Origin: Paenibacillus kribbensis
Lineage (GTDB): Bacteria; Bacillota; Bacilli; Paenibacillales; Paenibacillaceae
Direction: 5' to 3'
Length of the DNA stretch: 64,000 bases
Assembly: GCF_002240415.1 (NCBI RefSeq)
Contig: NZ_CP020028.1
Coordinates: 310,001-374,000 of the forward strand
This document shows positions 1 to 8,119 of this stretch, piece after piece (positions within the stretch are counted from its first letter, which is position 1; each line of letters starts with the position of its first letter). The translations under genes were made by a program, and so were the position numbers. Under the pieces are notes generated by a model. The model was given only the letters and a program-made list of their open reading frames with translations, was not told where the DNA came from and did no database searches.

Positions 1-194
1 TTGCGGCCCAAGTGAAGGAGCTGCGTTCAGCCATGCTGTCACTGGGCTACCGCCATTACAATCCAATCATGTCGCTGAGCACGCATTCTCTGCCGGTCAG
101 CCCGGCCTTGAAAATTACCGATCACGGCCTGATTGATGTCAACGCAGGCAAGGTTGTACCTTTAATCGTGGAACCTTCCAAAATACAAGAATAA
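1..194 (+). CDS. ade: Adenine deaminase, C-terminal end (5' truncated by window)
   Basis: Only the last ~64 codons are present; the frame is open to the window edge. Adenine deaminase hydrolyses adenine to hypoxanthine in purine salvage. The tail pattern of a small-residue stretch followed by LPVSPALKITDHGLIDV matches, from memory, the conserved end of bacterial Ade proteins, in which a metal-dependent amidohydrolase domain ends with a short beta segment carrying the ITDxGLxDV motif. The catalytic part lies outside the window, so the call rests on this tail alone. Two hairpins, the second with a T run, follow the stop. Confidence 0.65.
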   Translation, partial: AAQVKELRSAMLSLGYRHYNPIMSLSTHSLPVSPALKITDHGLIDVNAGKVVPLIVEPSKIQE

Positions 195-196
195 TA

Positions 197-278
197 GTTG
201 AGCCGACCCCCATGTGGGTCGGCTCTCCAGCTTGTCGAGAAACCCGGTCTTTGTGAAGGCCAGGGTTTCTCTTTTTTA
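197..278 (+). terminator. Double hairpin terminator after ade
   Basis: A perfect 10-bp stem GAGCCGACCC/GGGTCGGCTC (200-225) is followed by a second stem GAGAAACCC/GGGTTTCTC (237-271) and a run of T (272-277). The second hairpin is a typical rho-independent terminator. Confidence 0.85.
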
Positions 279-410
279 GTTTTCTAGGCGATCCAGGTGA
301 AGATGTACCGGTAGAGTTTGCCATGCAATCACTAAATGAAGCGAAAAACCAGTGAATTTTAAACGAATTGGAACTTCATATAATCTTCATGATTAAACAC
401 GAATAAAGTC

Positions 411-465
411 TTGAAAAACATCGATACCGTGTTATAATTAAAACAGGATTTAGATTAAGTCTAAA
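411..465 (+). promoter_or_regulatory. dps promoter with PerR/Fur-type operator
   Basis: TTGAAA (411-416), a 16-bp spacer and TATAAT (433-438) form a vegetative promoter. Immediately downstream lies a near-perfect palindrome TTTAGATTAAGTCTAAA (449-465), which agrees at 11 of 14 defined positions with the PerR box consensus TTATAATnATTATAA. The complement of the site in front of the PerR-like gene (16463-16479) matches it at 15 of 17 positions, so the same regulator probably binds both. Confidence 0.75.
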
Positions 466-588
466 TTAATTGATGAATATTTATTGGATTCACGCATGGG
501 ATTTAGAAGAAAATCAGACACTACTGTTAACGAGCATCCAAGCTTTACACCAACTATATTTTAAATGATAACGAGAGGGGATTTTAAC

Positions 589-1068
589 ATGAGTACACTA
601 AATCATACGAACGCACAACCTACACAAGAGGCTATTCAAGATTTGCATAAGGCATTGAACCGTCAGGTAGCTACCTGGTCCGTGTTGTACACGAAGCTGC
701 ATTATTTTCACTGGTACGTAAAAGGTCCTAACTTCTTCACATTGCATGCTAAATTTGAGGAGCTTTATAATGAAGCGACAGCCAATCTGGATACGATTGC
801 TGAACGTCTGCTGGCCATTGGTGGCCGTCCGGCTGCTACCTTGAAGGAGCATTTGCAATTGTCGGCTATTCAGGAGTCTACAGGTGAGCAAACAGCCGAG
901 GATATGGTAAAGTCCGTTGTTGCCGATTTCAAAACCATTACTGGTGAACTGGCTAACGGTATGGAAGCGGCGGATGTGGCACATGATAAAGCGACTGAGG
1001 ATCTTCTTAATGGTTTGAGAGAAGCGGTAGATAAACATATCTGGATGCTCAGTGCGTATTTGGGATAA
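589..1068 (+). CDS. dps: Dps-family ferritin-like DNA-protection protein (MrgA type)
   Basis: A 159-aa dodecameric mini-ferritin that oxidises Fe(II) with peroxide and stores the iron, protecting DNA under oxidative stress. The ferroxidase signature lies near residues 36-65, with LHYFHWYVKG (first His), then FFTLHAKFEELYNE carrying the second His and the acidic ligands. Start: an in-frame ATG exists at 565, but ATG 589 has GAGAGGGG at the right distance and gives the normal family length. It is transcribed alone from the PerR-boxed promoter at 411-465, so peroxide induction is the expected mode. The next gene encodes nitric oxide synthase, another oxidative-stress protein. Confidence 0.93.
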   Translation: MSTLNHTNAQPTQEAIQDLHKALNRQVATWSVLYTKLHYFHWYVKGPNFFTLHAKFEELYNEATANLDTIAERLLAIGGRPAATLKEHLQLSAIQESTGEQTAEDMVKSVVADFKTITGELANGMEAADVAHDKATEDLLNGLREAVDKHIWMLSAYLG

Positions 1069-1217
1069 GGGATTGGGATAAATTTCCACGGATATGGAGA
1101 TCAGGTGAACAAGCACACATCCCGTTGGTTCCAGTCTGCCACTGGAGTATAATGACGAGAAGACGTGGAAAACCACAGGCTCATGAATCATAGAGCTACC
1201 GGGATGGGGTGTATGCT

Positions 1218-2327
1218 ATGGAAGTGAACCAACAGCTTTTGCATGAAGCGGAGCAGTTTATATATACATGTTATGAGGAGCTGGGCAGAAGCCGCGATGA
1301 AGCGGAAGCCCGGCTTCTTAGTATTCGTCAAGATATAGAGACTACTGGAATGTATGATCACACGTTTGAAGAGCTGGAGCACGGGGCACTCATGGCTTGG
1401 CGCAATAGCAATCGTTGCATCGGGCGCTTGTTTTGGGACAAGCTTTTGGTGAGGGATGCTCGTAACGTGTCAGATGCAGAGGAAGTGGCAAACGAGTTGT
1501 TGGAGCATATACGCATAGGGACGAATGGCGGTAAAATCAAGCCGACGCTGACTGTATTTCGCGCATCCAAACCAGGGTTGCCGAATATTCGCATCTGGAA
1601 TCATCAGCTTATCCGTTATGCCGGCTATGAAACCGAAGAAGGGGTGATCGGGGACCCGATCTCGCTGGATTTTACCAAGGCTTGTAGAGATATGGGATGG
1701 CAGGGAGCCATGACTCCTTTTGATATTTTGCCACTGGTTGTGGAAGCGGGTGGACAGCCGCCCAAGCTATTTGAGATTCCCAAGCATCTGGTGCTGGAGG
1801 TAGCCATTGAGCATCCGGAGCTTTCGGATTTGGCCTCACTGGGGTTGCGTTGGTATGCGGTACCTATGATTGCGGACATGACGCTGGAGATTGGCGGTAT
1901 CGTCTATACTGCGGCTCCGTTTAACGGCTGGTATATGGGAACAGAAATCGGTGCCCGCAATTTTGCGGATACCTTCCGCTATAACATGCTGCCACAGGTG
2001 GCTGAGCTGATGGGGCTGGATACTACCAGCGAAACAACGCTGTGGCGCGATCGGGCGCTGGTGGAATTGAATATTGCCGTGCTGCATTCTTTTAAAAAAG
2101 CAGGAGTCAGCATTGTGGACCACCATACCGCAGCGGCACAATTCCGGCTGTTTGAGGAACGGGAAGCCAAGGCTGGGCGTGAGCTGACAGGTGATTGGAC
2201 ATGGCTGATCCCGCCGTTATCCCCGGCGACAACGCATATTTTTCACAGCTCTTACGATAACCGGCATGTGAAGCCGAATTTTGGAGTTCAAGCGAAGCCG
2301 CAAGGCTGCCCTTTTCACTCCGGATAA
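1218..2327 (+). CDS. nos: Bacterial nitric oxide synthase, oxygenase domain only
   Basis: A 369-aa haem protein that makes NO and citrulline from arginine, using electrons from general cellular reductases since it has no reductase domain. The haem thiolate is Cys67 in WRNSNRCIGRLFW; the arginine- and pterin-site region is visible as FNGWYMGTEIGARN with its conserved Glu. Length and motifs match Bacillus NOS proteins. A GTG at 1209 is in frame, but ATG 1218 has GGGATGGGG just upstream. No haem or pterin gene adjoins. In Bacillus, NO from this enzyme protects against peroxide and antibiotics, which fits its place after dps. Confidence 0.95.
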   Translation: MEVNQQLLHEAEQFIYTCYEELGRSRDEAEARLLSIRQDIETTGMYDHTFEELEHGALMAWRNSNRCIGRLFWDKLLVRDARNVSDAEEVANELLEHIRIGTNGGKIKPTLTVFRASKPGLPNIRIWNHQLIRYAGYETEEGVIGDPISLDFTKACRDMGWQGAMTPFDILPLVVEAGGQPPKLFEIPKHLVLEVAIEHPELSDLASLGLRWYAVPMIADMTLEIGGIVYTAAPFNGWYMGTEIGARNFADTFRYNMLPQVAELMGLDTTSETTLWRDRALVELNIAVLHSFKKAGVSIVDHHTAAAQFRLFEEREAKAGRELTGDWTWLIPPLSPATTHIFHSSYDNRHVKPNFGVQAKPQGCPFHSG

Positions 2328-2352
2328 CGGAATAGCTACAAATAAACCCGGA

Positions 2353-2514
2353 CTAGGGCTCCAGTTTATCCCATACAACGATAAATAGTGTGGCTAGCGG
2401 GCCGATCAACAGCGAGAGCAGGAACCAATTTAGCCTACTCCGATTTTTGGACTGTGCCAAGCCAGCATTAATGAGGGCGAGCGTTCCCCAGCCTACGTAA
2501 TAATCCTCTGACAT
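2353..2514 (-). CDS. Small membrane protein, 53 aa
   Basis: Not a family I recognise. The ORF starts at ATG 2514 with GGAGGATACC directly upstream, ends at TAG 2353-2355, and encodes an acidic N terminus (MSEDYYVGWGT), a weakly hydrophobic stretch, a basic turn (QSKNRSRLN) and a clear transmembrane helix (FLLSLLIGPLATLFIVVW). The strong ribosome site and positive-inside pattern make it likely to be real in spite of its size. It is convergent with nos. Confidence 0.6.
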   Translation of the reverse strand: MSEDYYVGWGTLALINAGLAQSKNRSRLNWFLLSLLIGPLATLFIVVWDKLEP

Positions 2515-2540
2515 GGTATCCTCCTTTGTAACTTACGGTT

Positions 2541-2780
2541 ATGCTTGCCCATGAGATAGGACACGCTGCTGATGCTGTGCTCGTGAATCTCCCCGATGTG
2601 CTGGAGCAAGAGAGTGAGATAGGGACCCGGCAACGGCTTGTACTGCATATTGAAGAAAATGCATGGAACTATGCGCTTAGACTGATGCCTGAAATCGAAG
2701 CAGCGTTTATATCTGCCGTAATAGACGAGTCCTTGCTGGCCTATTGGGTCCCGGTTATAGAACAATCTGTCATTGCATGA
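2541..2780 (+). pseudogene. Fragment with a zinc-metallopeptidase HEIGH motif
   Basis: A 79-codon frame beginning MLAHEIGHAADA, i.e. the HExxH zincin motif within the first ten residues, then an acidic helical segment containing EENAWNYAL. In metallopeptidases of the ImmA/IrrE or related kind this motif sits well inside the protein with a further ligand downstream, so the N-terminal part is missing here; an in-frame stop lies 12 bases upstream and there is no ribosome site. A hairpin terminator follows. Probably the 3' remnant of a lost gene; a genuine small protein cannot be excluded. Confidence 0.45.
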
Positions 2781-2794
2781 GAATGATCACCCCT

Positions 2795-2816
2795 AGAGCT
2801 CGCAGCTCTTTTTTTG
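2795..2816 (+). terminator. Hairpin terminator
   Basis: AGAGCT-cgc-AGCTCT followed by a run of seven T. It lies after the HEIGH fragment and just before the convergent AbrB-like gene. Confidence 0.7.
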
Positions 2817-2851
2817 TGTGACAGGACCAAACGGGGGACGATAAGAGCCAT

Positions 2852-3292
2852 TCAAGGCAGAAGTTTTTTAAGCTGTGATACACGTCCCTGAGACAGTTCG
2901 AGCATTTCAGCTAATTCTTTTTGAGATACATCAGGGTGCTCCTGTATGAGCTGTTTTAATTTATTCAGGAGTTCATTCTGATTTCTGTAATTCCTTCTCT
3001 TCTTGGGAGGGGCAGGATGGGCTTCATGCGAATGACTGGAAGGATTGCCGCTTTTCAGGGCTTCAATACAACTATGACATATGAGGTGGTCTCTGAAATA
3101 GCTCAAGTTATCTACGGCACTACAAAAATAACAAGAAACCCCCGTATACTTGCGAATCATCAAGCCCTCCGGAGTAATAAAAAAATCGAGAGCATCACCA
3201 ATATTAATATTCATGGAATTGCGTAGCTCCTTGGGTAGCACAATACGGCCCAAATGGTCTAAAGGTCGTGTCATTCCAGTGTTTTTCATCAT
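2852..3292 (-). CDS. AbrB/SpoVT-type regulator with CxxC pairs and C-terminal HTH (paralogue 1)
   Basis: A 146-aa protein with three parts: an AbrB/SpoVT swapped-hairpin DNA-binding domain at residues 1-50 (TGMTRPLDHLGRIVLPKE), a zinc-ribbon-like middle with CYFC and CHSC about 20 residues apart (54-76), a charged linker, and a C-terminal helix-turn-helix (QKELAEMLELSQGRVSQLK, ~123-143). AbrB family proteins control transition-state genes. Two near relatives lie at 10823-11293 and 49447-49896. Tandem ATGs (3292 and 3289) share one AAAGGGG site; the relatives' starts favour either. Its targets are unknown. Confidence 0.85.
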   Translation of the reverse strand: MMKNTGMTRPLDHLGRIVLPKELRNSMNINIGDALDFFITPEGLMIRKYTGVSCYFCSAVDNLSYFRDHLICHSCIEALKSGNPSSHSHEAHPAPPKKRRNYRNQNELLNKLKQLIQEHPDVSQKELAEMLELSQGRVSQLKKLLP

Positions 3293-3398
3293 TTTTTTCC
3301 CCTTTCATGAAATGCGCTTGTGGTTGCGAAAATGGTATGTTATGTATGCTGGAAGTACAAAGCGCTTATATTGCAGTTTGTTTTGGTGGACTATGCTT

Positions 3399-3443
3399 AA
3401 AAAAAGCTCCGGCATGACGTACAGTTACGCCTACTACCGGAGC
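3399..3443 (-). terminator. Terminator of the SDR gene
   Basis: On the minus strand GCTCCGG and CCGGAGC (3406-3412 and 3437-3443) pair and are followed by a T run (the A run at 3399-3405 on the plus strand). Confidence 0.8.
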
Positions 3444-3479
3444 ATGATACAGCCAATGAATCTAAGATGTCGTGTCGAA

Positions 3480-4199
3480 TTACTGTGGGTTGGTTGTCCA
3501 AATACCGGCTACTTTTAATTGAACCCGCGAAGGCAGCTTCAATGCGGCCAATGTCAAATCGGCCAAATCCTGCGGCTGAAGCATGCGGTCTTCGTCGCCA
3601 ATAGGCAAGCCTGCGTTTGCCGCCAATTCTGTATTGACGGTGCTTGGGGTCAGCGCGGTAACGCGAATGTTGGATTTGCGAACTTCCTGCATCAGTGCTT
3701 CCGTGAAGCCCATCAAAGCGAACTTGGATGCGCAATACGCCGAGCCTGTTGCAAAGCCCCGTTCTCCTGCTGTAGAGGAAATGTTGATAATATTTCCGCT
3801 CTGTTGTGCCAGCATGCTTGGGAGAGCCGCGTGTGTAACATAATAGGTCCCTAACAAATTGACGCGAATAATACGCTCCCACTCTTCAGGGTCCATATCC
3901 GCGACTGTACCGAAGGTAGCGATTCCTGCGTTGTTGATCAAAATATCGACAGCGCCCAACTCGTGCTCCAGCGAAGCTACAGCAGCAGCAGCCTGTGCGC
4001 GATCCGATATATCTGCAGCAGCGCTTACCACCTTCACGCCGTATGTACTACTCAGCGAATCCTGCAATTTTTGCAGATCAGCCAATGTGCGTGAAATTAA
4101 ACCCAGATTAACGCCTTCCTTGGCCAAGGTTTCGGCAATTGCTTTGCCAATTCCTTTGCTGGCCCCCGTAATAATAGCTGTTTTATTTTTAAGTTCCAT
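3480..4199 (-). CDS. Short-chain dehydrogenase/reductase, 3-ketoacyl-ACP reductase-like
   Basis: A 239-aa classical SDR with a Rossmann fold. TGASKGIG near residues 11-18 binds NAD(P), NNAG at ~89-92 is the structural motif, and Ser/Tyr/Lys of the active site appear as ISST...SAYCASK at ~140-159. Substrate is not evident from sequence; members resembling FabG or YvrD-type oxidoreductases share this pattern. It is a single-gene unit with its own terminator. Upstream lies padR, also on the minus strand but separated by remnants. Confidence 0.88.
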   Translation of the reverse strand: MELKNKTAIITGASKGIGKAIAETLAKEGVNLGLISRTLADLQKLQDSLSSTYGVKVVSAAADISDRAQAAAAVASLEHELGAVDILINNAGIATFGTVADMDPEEWERIIRVNLLGTYYVTHAALPSMLAQQSGNIINISSTAGERGFATGSAYCASKFALMGFTEALMQEVRKSNIRVTALTPSTVNTELAANAGLPIGDEDRMLQPQDLADLTLAALKLPSRVQLKVAGIWTTNPQ

Positions 4200-4251
4200 C
4201 CAGTCTCCTCCTTAATAGAATACATAACGGTCTGTGCATTTGAGTACATAG

Positions 4252-4480
4252 TTACATTATACAAGTATAAGTTCCTTGAACCAAACCTCGCCTCCAATGA
4301 GGAAGCCTGCTTAACCTGATTGGCTGTAAAATTGCCGGATGTTTATTTTGCGACAGGTGGGTATTTTGAAGGTTAGTAATTTCGGCATTGCCTGAACTAG
4401 CGGTGATGGATGTATTTTGTGCGAAGGCATTTTGAAGTGTTACATTACCCGAGTGTATATCTACCGTGGTCCATTTCTTG
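4252..4480 (-). pseudogene. Remnant of a DUF4097-like beta-helical protein
   Basis: Downstream of padR, in another frame, about 35 codons read TTVDIHSGNVTLQNAF and then ITASSGNAEITNL, the repetitive beta-strand pattern of DUF4097 'putative adhesin' proteins. PadR genes in Firmicutes are commonly followed by a DUF1700 membrane protein and a DUF4097 protein. Here DUF1700 is absent and only a piece of DUF4097 remains, running directly out of the end of padR. I read this as a deletion that fused the padR end to the DUF4097 remnant. Confidence 0.5.
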
Positions 4481-4810
4481 TTAATAGCTGTTGTTTCCTT
4501 CCTCCAGTAGGCTTGCGACATGATGGACAAAATCATTCCATTCCCGTGTAAGTATTGTCGTATAGTGGTTGCCTGTATCGGTCAGACGATAATATTTACG
4601 GGGGGGTCCCTCAGTCGATGCCTGTAAATAGGTTGTGCAGTATCCCTCTGATACCAGACGGCGAAGCAGTGGATATAAAGCCCCTTCGGCTACTTCGATA
4701 TGACGGGAAACGGCTTGAGCCAATTCGTAGCCATATCGGTCCTTGCGACCAATTAGGACCAGAACGCACAGTTCAAGCACCCCTTTTTTGAATTGGATGT
4801 TCACATTCAC
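4481..4810 (-). CDS. PadR-family transcriptional regulator
   Basis: A 109-aa winged-helix regulator. The fold is recognisable from the KGVLELCVLVLIGRKDRYGYEL start, GALYPLLRRLVSEGY for the recognition helix, and PPRKYYRLTDTG for the wing. PadR proteins of this small class usually autoregulate together with the gene that follows them, but that partner is destroyed here (see 4252-4480). The C-terminal helix is short. Confidence 0.88.
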   Translation of the reverse strand: MNVNIQFKKGVLELCVLVLIGRKDRYGYELAQAVSRHIEVAEGALYPLLRRLVSEGYCTTYLQASTEGPPRKYYRLTDTGNHYTTILTREWNDFVHHVASLLEEGNNSY

Positions 4811-5291
4811 GAGCGGTGCTCCCTTCCTGGATGTTATTGATGATTCATAGATGTCGTTCGGAATAAGGGGAAGAAACGTGTGTGTTTGTCTTAATTTTTC
4901 AAGGTACTAATCATGGAACAGTAGTCAGGTATAATTTAACATCATGTACTGATTAATGCAAGGTATTAAATTTTTATTAAGTAAATCTTTCGTGAAAAAT
5001 GACTGGTTTTCGCCCTTCCAGGGCTCAATAATTAGCGAATGTTGTAGAAGAAAGTAGTTCTATTTAGAAATATCTCGAATGTTGCTTAAATGTGCAAATA
5101 GAACGTTCCTTTAATTTCATTTATTAAAATGATAGATTGCAAAGTATTCGACAGAGTTAAAGATCTCTTTTTATGAGAGGGAGGGAAGGCTGGAGTGGGA
5201 ACCATCCCCCTTCCGGACTTTAGCTGAAAGGACCGGAAAGGGGAATGGAATATTGTGAGAATAATAGCGGTGGTACGAAAATGTACAAAAA
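4811..5291. other. Non-coding region between padR and metE
   Basis: An AT-rich 480-bp stretch without a credible gene. It holds the padR promoter region, with two similar blocks (AAGGTACTAATCATG near 4900 and GCAAGGTATTAAA near 4959) that could be regulator sites. Beyond the metE stop is a GC-rich imperfect hairpin (CCCCTTCCGG pairing with CCGGAAAGGGG, about 5205-5242) without a T run. Confidence 0.4.
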
Positions 5292-7610
5292 TCAATTGGA
5301 TACAGCCAACGCATCCCGGGCGGCTTGAGCGGCCAGCACCATTTGCCGTAATGCGGCGATAGATTCCTCCTTGGTGCGGGTTTTCAGGCCACAGTCCGGA
5401 TTAACCCAGAACAAATCTGATGGCAGGACGCGCAGAGCACGCTGGATCATACTTAGCATTTCGGCCACATCGGGAATGCGCGGGCTATGGATATCATACA
5501 CCCCTAGGCCGATGCCTTTGTCGTATACCTGATCCTCAAAGCTGACAATCAGTTCTCCGTGGCTTCGCGAGGTTTCAATAGATATAACGTCGGCATCCAT
5601 ATCGGAGATGGACTGGATCATATGCTGAAATTCGGAATAGCACATGTGTGTATGGATTTGGGTCGCAGGCTCAACGGTGGCTGTGGTCACAAGGAAGGCT
5701 TGAACCGCCCAGTCCAGATACGCTTGTTGTTGCTCTTTTTTCAGCGGAAGTCCTTCGCGAATTGCGGGCTCATCGACCTGAATCATGCCTATGCCCGCTT
5801 GTTCCAGTGCCTCTACCTCTGCCCGCAATGCCAGCGCTAGCTGCAAAGCAACCTGGCTGCGCGGAATATCATTACGTTCGAAGGACCAGTTTAAAATGGT
5901 CACAGGGCCTGTAAGCATCCCTTTAACAGGTTTGGAAGTCAAGGATTGAGCGAAGGCTGTTTCTTCCACAGTCATGGGTTGATCGAACAAAACGTCCCCG
6001 TATATAATCGGCGGTTTGACGCATCGGGAGCCGTAGGATTGCACCCAACCGTTTTGCGTAAAAGCAAAGCCTTTTAGCTTCTCGCCAAAAAATTCAACCA
6101 TGTCTGTTCGTTCAAATTCCCCGTGTACAAGCACGTCAATGCCAATTTCCTCTTGAATATCAATCCATTCCTTGATTTGCTGCTGGATGAATGTCCGGTA
6201 CTGCTCGGCAGACCATTCTCCTTTGCGATATTGCAGACGAGCTTTGCGAATCTCGGCGGTTTGCGGGAAGCTGCCGATGGTCGTTGTAGGCAGTGGAGGC
6301 AGCTTCAGCTTATCCTGCTGAATCGCACGACGCTGGGCGAAAGGAACGCTGCGTGACTGAGGCTCTTTGGCCAGCAGTGCGGCCATATCGGTAGCCGTCT
6401 GTACACGTGCCGCTGAGCTGTTGAAGCGGGCTACCGCATCTGCGCTTTGTTCAACCTGCGCAAGAGCGGATGGATTGCGCTCGCCAAGTGCAGCTGTCAG
6501 AGCAGCGATTTCCTCGAGCTTTTCATCGGCAAAGGCCAGCGCATGCACCAGCTCTATGTCCAGCTTTTGCTCTGCTTCCAGACTGACCGGCACGTGCAGC
6601 AGGCTGCATGACGGCTGTACGATCAGCTGTGTGGGGCTTGTCTGTTCCGCCAGCTGACTGAGCAGCGCAGCTACGGCCTTCAGATCACTGCGCCATATGT
6701 TGCGTCCGTCAACGACTCCAGCGCCCAGCGTTTTCCCTGCAGGAAAGCCATGCTGCAGTACATGCTGAAGATTTTCGCCATCATCATGCACAAAATCAAG
6801 ACCCAAACCCTGTACCGGAAGGGTGGACAGGTGTTTATAATGCTCCAGGCTGCCAAAGTAGGTTTGCAGCATAATGTTTAAGGCTGGTGCCGCTTGGGTC
6901 AAAGTCTCATAGGCTTCCTGAATAATGTCCAAATCCTCAGCCGGGAATAAGGTGGTCAGGACAGGTTCATCGATCTGAACCCACTGAACACCTTCCGCTG
7001 CTAGCTCAGACAGGACACGGGTATACAACGGCAGGAAGCTTCGTACAATTGTGGCTAGATCTTTACGGTCATAGCCTTTGGACAGGGCCACGAATGAATA
7101 AGGACCGATGAGGACCGGCTTGCCTTCAATGCCCAGCTCCTGCTTGGCCTCACGATAAGCCTGCAAGGGTTTGTTTTCGGTGAGTACCGGGGCTGCATTT
7201 GCCAATTCGGGCACGATGTAGTGGTAATTGGTATTCAGCCATTTGGTCATTTCACTGGCGGTAGCCCCCTTTTGCCCACGAGCGATCCCGAAATAAACAG
7301 ATAGAGGAACCGGGCCTGCGGGCCGATAGTTGAAACGTTCTGGCACCAGGCCAAACATTACGGATGTATCAAGCATGTGATCGTAATAAGAGAAGTCTCC
7401 GACAGGAATGAGGTCAATTCCCTTGTCTTGCTGCTTGCTCAGATGCTCCAGACGCAATCTTTTCATCTCACTATGCAGTTCGCTTTCGTCTATACTGCCG
7501 TTCCAAAAGCGTTCCAGTGCTTTCTTCCATTCCCGGTTTCCGCCGATACGGGGATAACCCAGATTACTGCTAATCAAGTCGGACAATGCAGGCCGTTCGT
7601 TAATAGACAT
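5292..7610 (-). CDS. metE: Cobalamin-independent methionine synthase
   Basis: A 772-aa enzyme that transfers a methyl group from 5-methyltetrahydropteroyltriglutamate to homocysteine. The two (beta/alpha)8 barrels are evident: the N-terminal barrel starts with SNLGYPRIGGNREWKKALE, and the C-terminal catalytic barrel with TTTIGSFPQT (~435-445). Zinc ligands are HTHMC (His/Cys) and, near the end, NPDCGLKTR; the homocysteine-binding IDEP/VDEPA acidic motif is also present. Full family length. Its leader carries a cobalamin riboswitch and terminator, so it should be made only when B12, and hence MetH activity, is scarce. Confidence 0.98.
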   Translation of the reverse strand: MSINERPALSDLISSNLGYPRIGGNREWKKALERFWNGSIDESELHSEMKRLRLEHLSKQQDKGIDLIPVGDFSYYDHMLDTSVMFGLVPERFNYRPAGPVPLSVYFGIARGQKGATASEMTKWLNTNYHYIVPELANAAPVLTENKPLQAYREAKQELGIEGKPVLIGPYSFVALSKGYDRKDLATIVRSFLPLYTRVLSELAAEGVQWVQIDEPVLTTLFPAEDLDIIQEAYETLTQAAPALNIMLQTYFGSLEHYKHLSTLPVQGLGLDFVHDDGENLQHVLQHGFPAGKTLGAGVVDGRNIWRSDLKAVAALLSQLAEQTSPTQLIVQPSCSLLHVPVSLEAEQKLDIELVHALAFADEKLEEIAALTAALGERNPSALAQVEQSADAVARFNSSAARVQTATDMAALLAKEPQSRSVPFAQRRAIQQDKLKLPPLPTTTIGSFPQTAEIRKARLQYRKGEWSAEQYRTFIQQQIKEWIDIQEEIGIDVLVHGEFERTDMVEFFGEKLKGFAFTQNGWVQSYGSRCVKPPIIYGDVLFDQPMTVEETAFAQSLTSKPVKGMLTGPVTILNWSFERNDIPRSQVALQLALALRAEVEALEQAGIGMIQVDEPAIREGLPLKKEQQQAYLDWAVQAFLVTTATVEPATQIHTHMCYSEFQHMIQSISDMDADVISIETSRSHGELIVSFEDQVYDKGIGLGVYDIHSPRIPDVAEMLSMIQRALRVLPSDLFWVNPDCGLKTRTKEESIAALRQMVLAAQAARDALAVSN

Positions 7611-7653
7611 GTGCTTTTCCTCCTAGCTGGCAACCAGTTTATTTTTACGTACC

Positions 7654-7706
7654 AAAAAAGGCATTCCATCCCCCAGGCTTAAAAATGAGTAGGGGAAAGA
7701 ATGCCT
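7654..7706 (-). terminator. Riboswitch-linked terminator before metE
   Basis: On the minus strand AGGCATTC (7699-7706) pairs with GAATGCCT (7659-7666), with an additional CCCC/GGGG pairing inside, and a run of T follows (7654-7659). It lies between the cobalamin aptamer and the metE start, the place expected of the riboswitch off-state terminator. Confidence 0.8.
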
Positions 7707-7785
7707 CCGTGATTAGAAAAATCAAAAATACGGCGACTGCTCTTAACACCTCCCTATCTCCCGTAGGTACTTGCGATGTTGTTGA

Positions 7786-7957
7786 AATAGGCAGGTCTCC
7801 TGACTCACGGATCATGATTTTCAGCAATCCTTCCCGGTCTGTGTGTGAACCAGTGGATATATGAATAGCTGAAAATTCCCCGTATACAGTGGCGGGACCG
7901 TGCCGGATTTGCACCGGCTTCCCTTTTAAGTCTGAACTGAATAGAACAGACACCTAT
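7786..7957 (-). promoter_or_regulatory. Cobalamin riboswitch of metE
   Basis: On the minus strand the conserved B12 core is plain: AGGTGTCTGTTCT at the 5' end, GCCGGTGCAAATCCGGCACG, then GTCCCGCCACTGT, and the 3' element GAGTCAGGAGACCTGCC. Known function: adenosylcobalamin binding folds the aptamer so that the downstream terminator forms and metE is silenced. Confidence 0.95.
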
Positions 7958-8047
7958 CTCCAAGCTATGCAATTAAGGTATGACGAATATTTATGCACTC
8001 GTATACTTGTTCATCATCATAAGTGAAACTGACGGGATGCGCAATAG

Positions 8048-8086
8048 AAAAAAGACAAGCCTTCCCTATAGTGGGGGACTTGTCTT
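8048..8086 (-). terminator. Terminator of nrdDG
   Basis: AAGACAAG/CTTGTCTT stem (8052-8086) with an interior CC/GG pairing; T run on the minus strand from the A run at 8048-8053. Confidence 0.8.
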
Positions 8087-8119
8087 AGGATATAACATTT
8101 GGCAGAGTACAAAATGATC

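Noticed and set aside
5205..5242. GC-rich hairpin after metE as terminator
   Set aside because: No T run on the minus strand; may stabilise the mRNA end, but it is not a canonical terminator.
7645..7953. 102-codon minus-strand frame upstream of metE
   Set aside because: It lies wholly in the cobalamin aptamer and its terminator.
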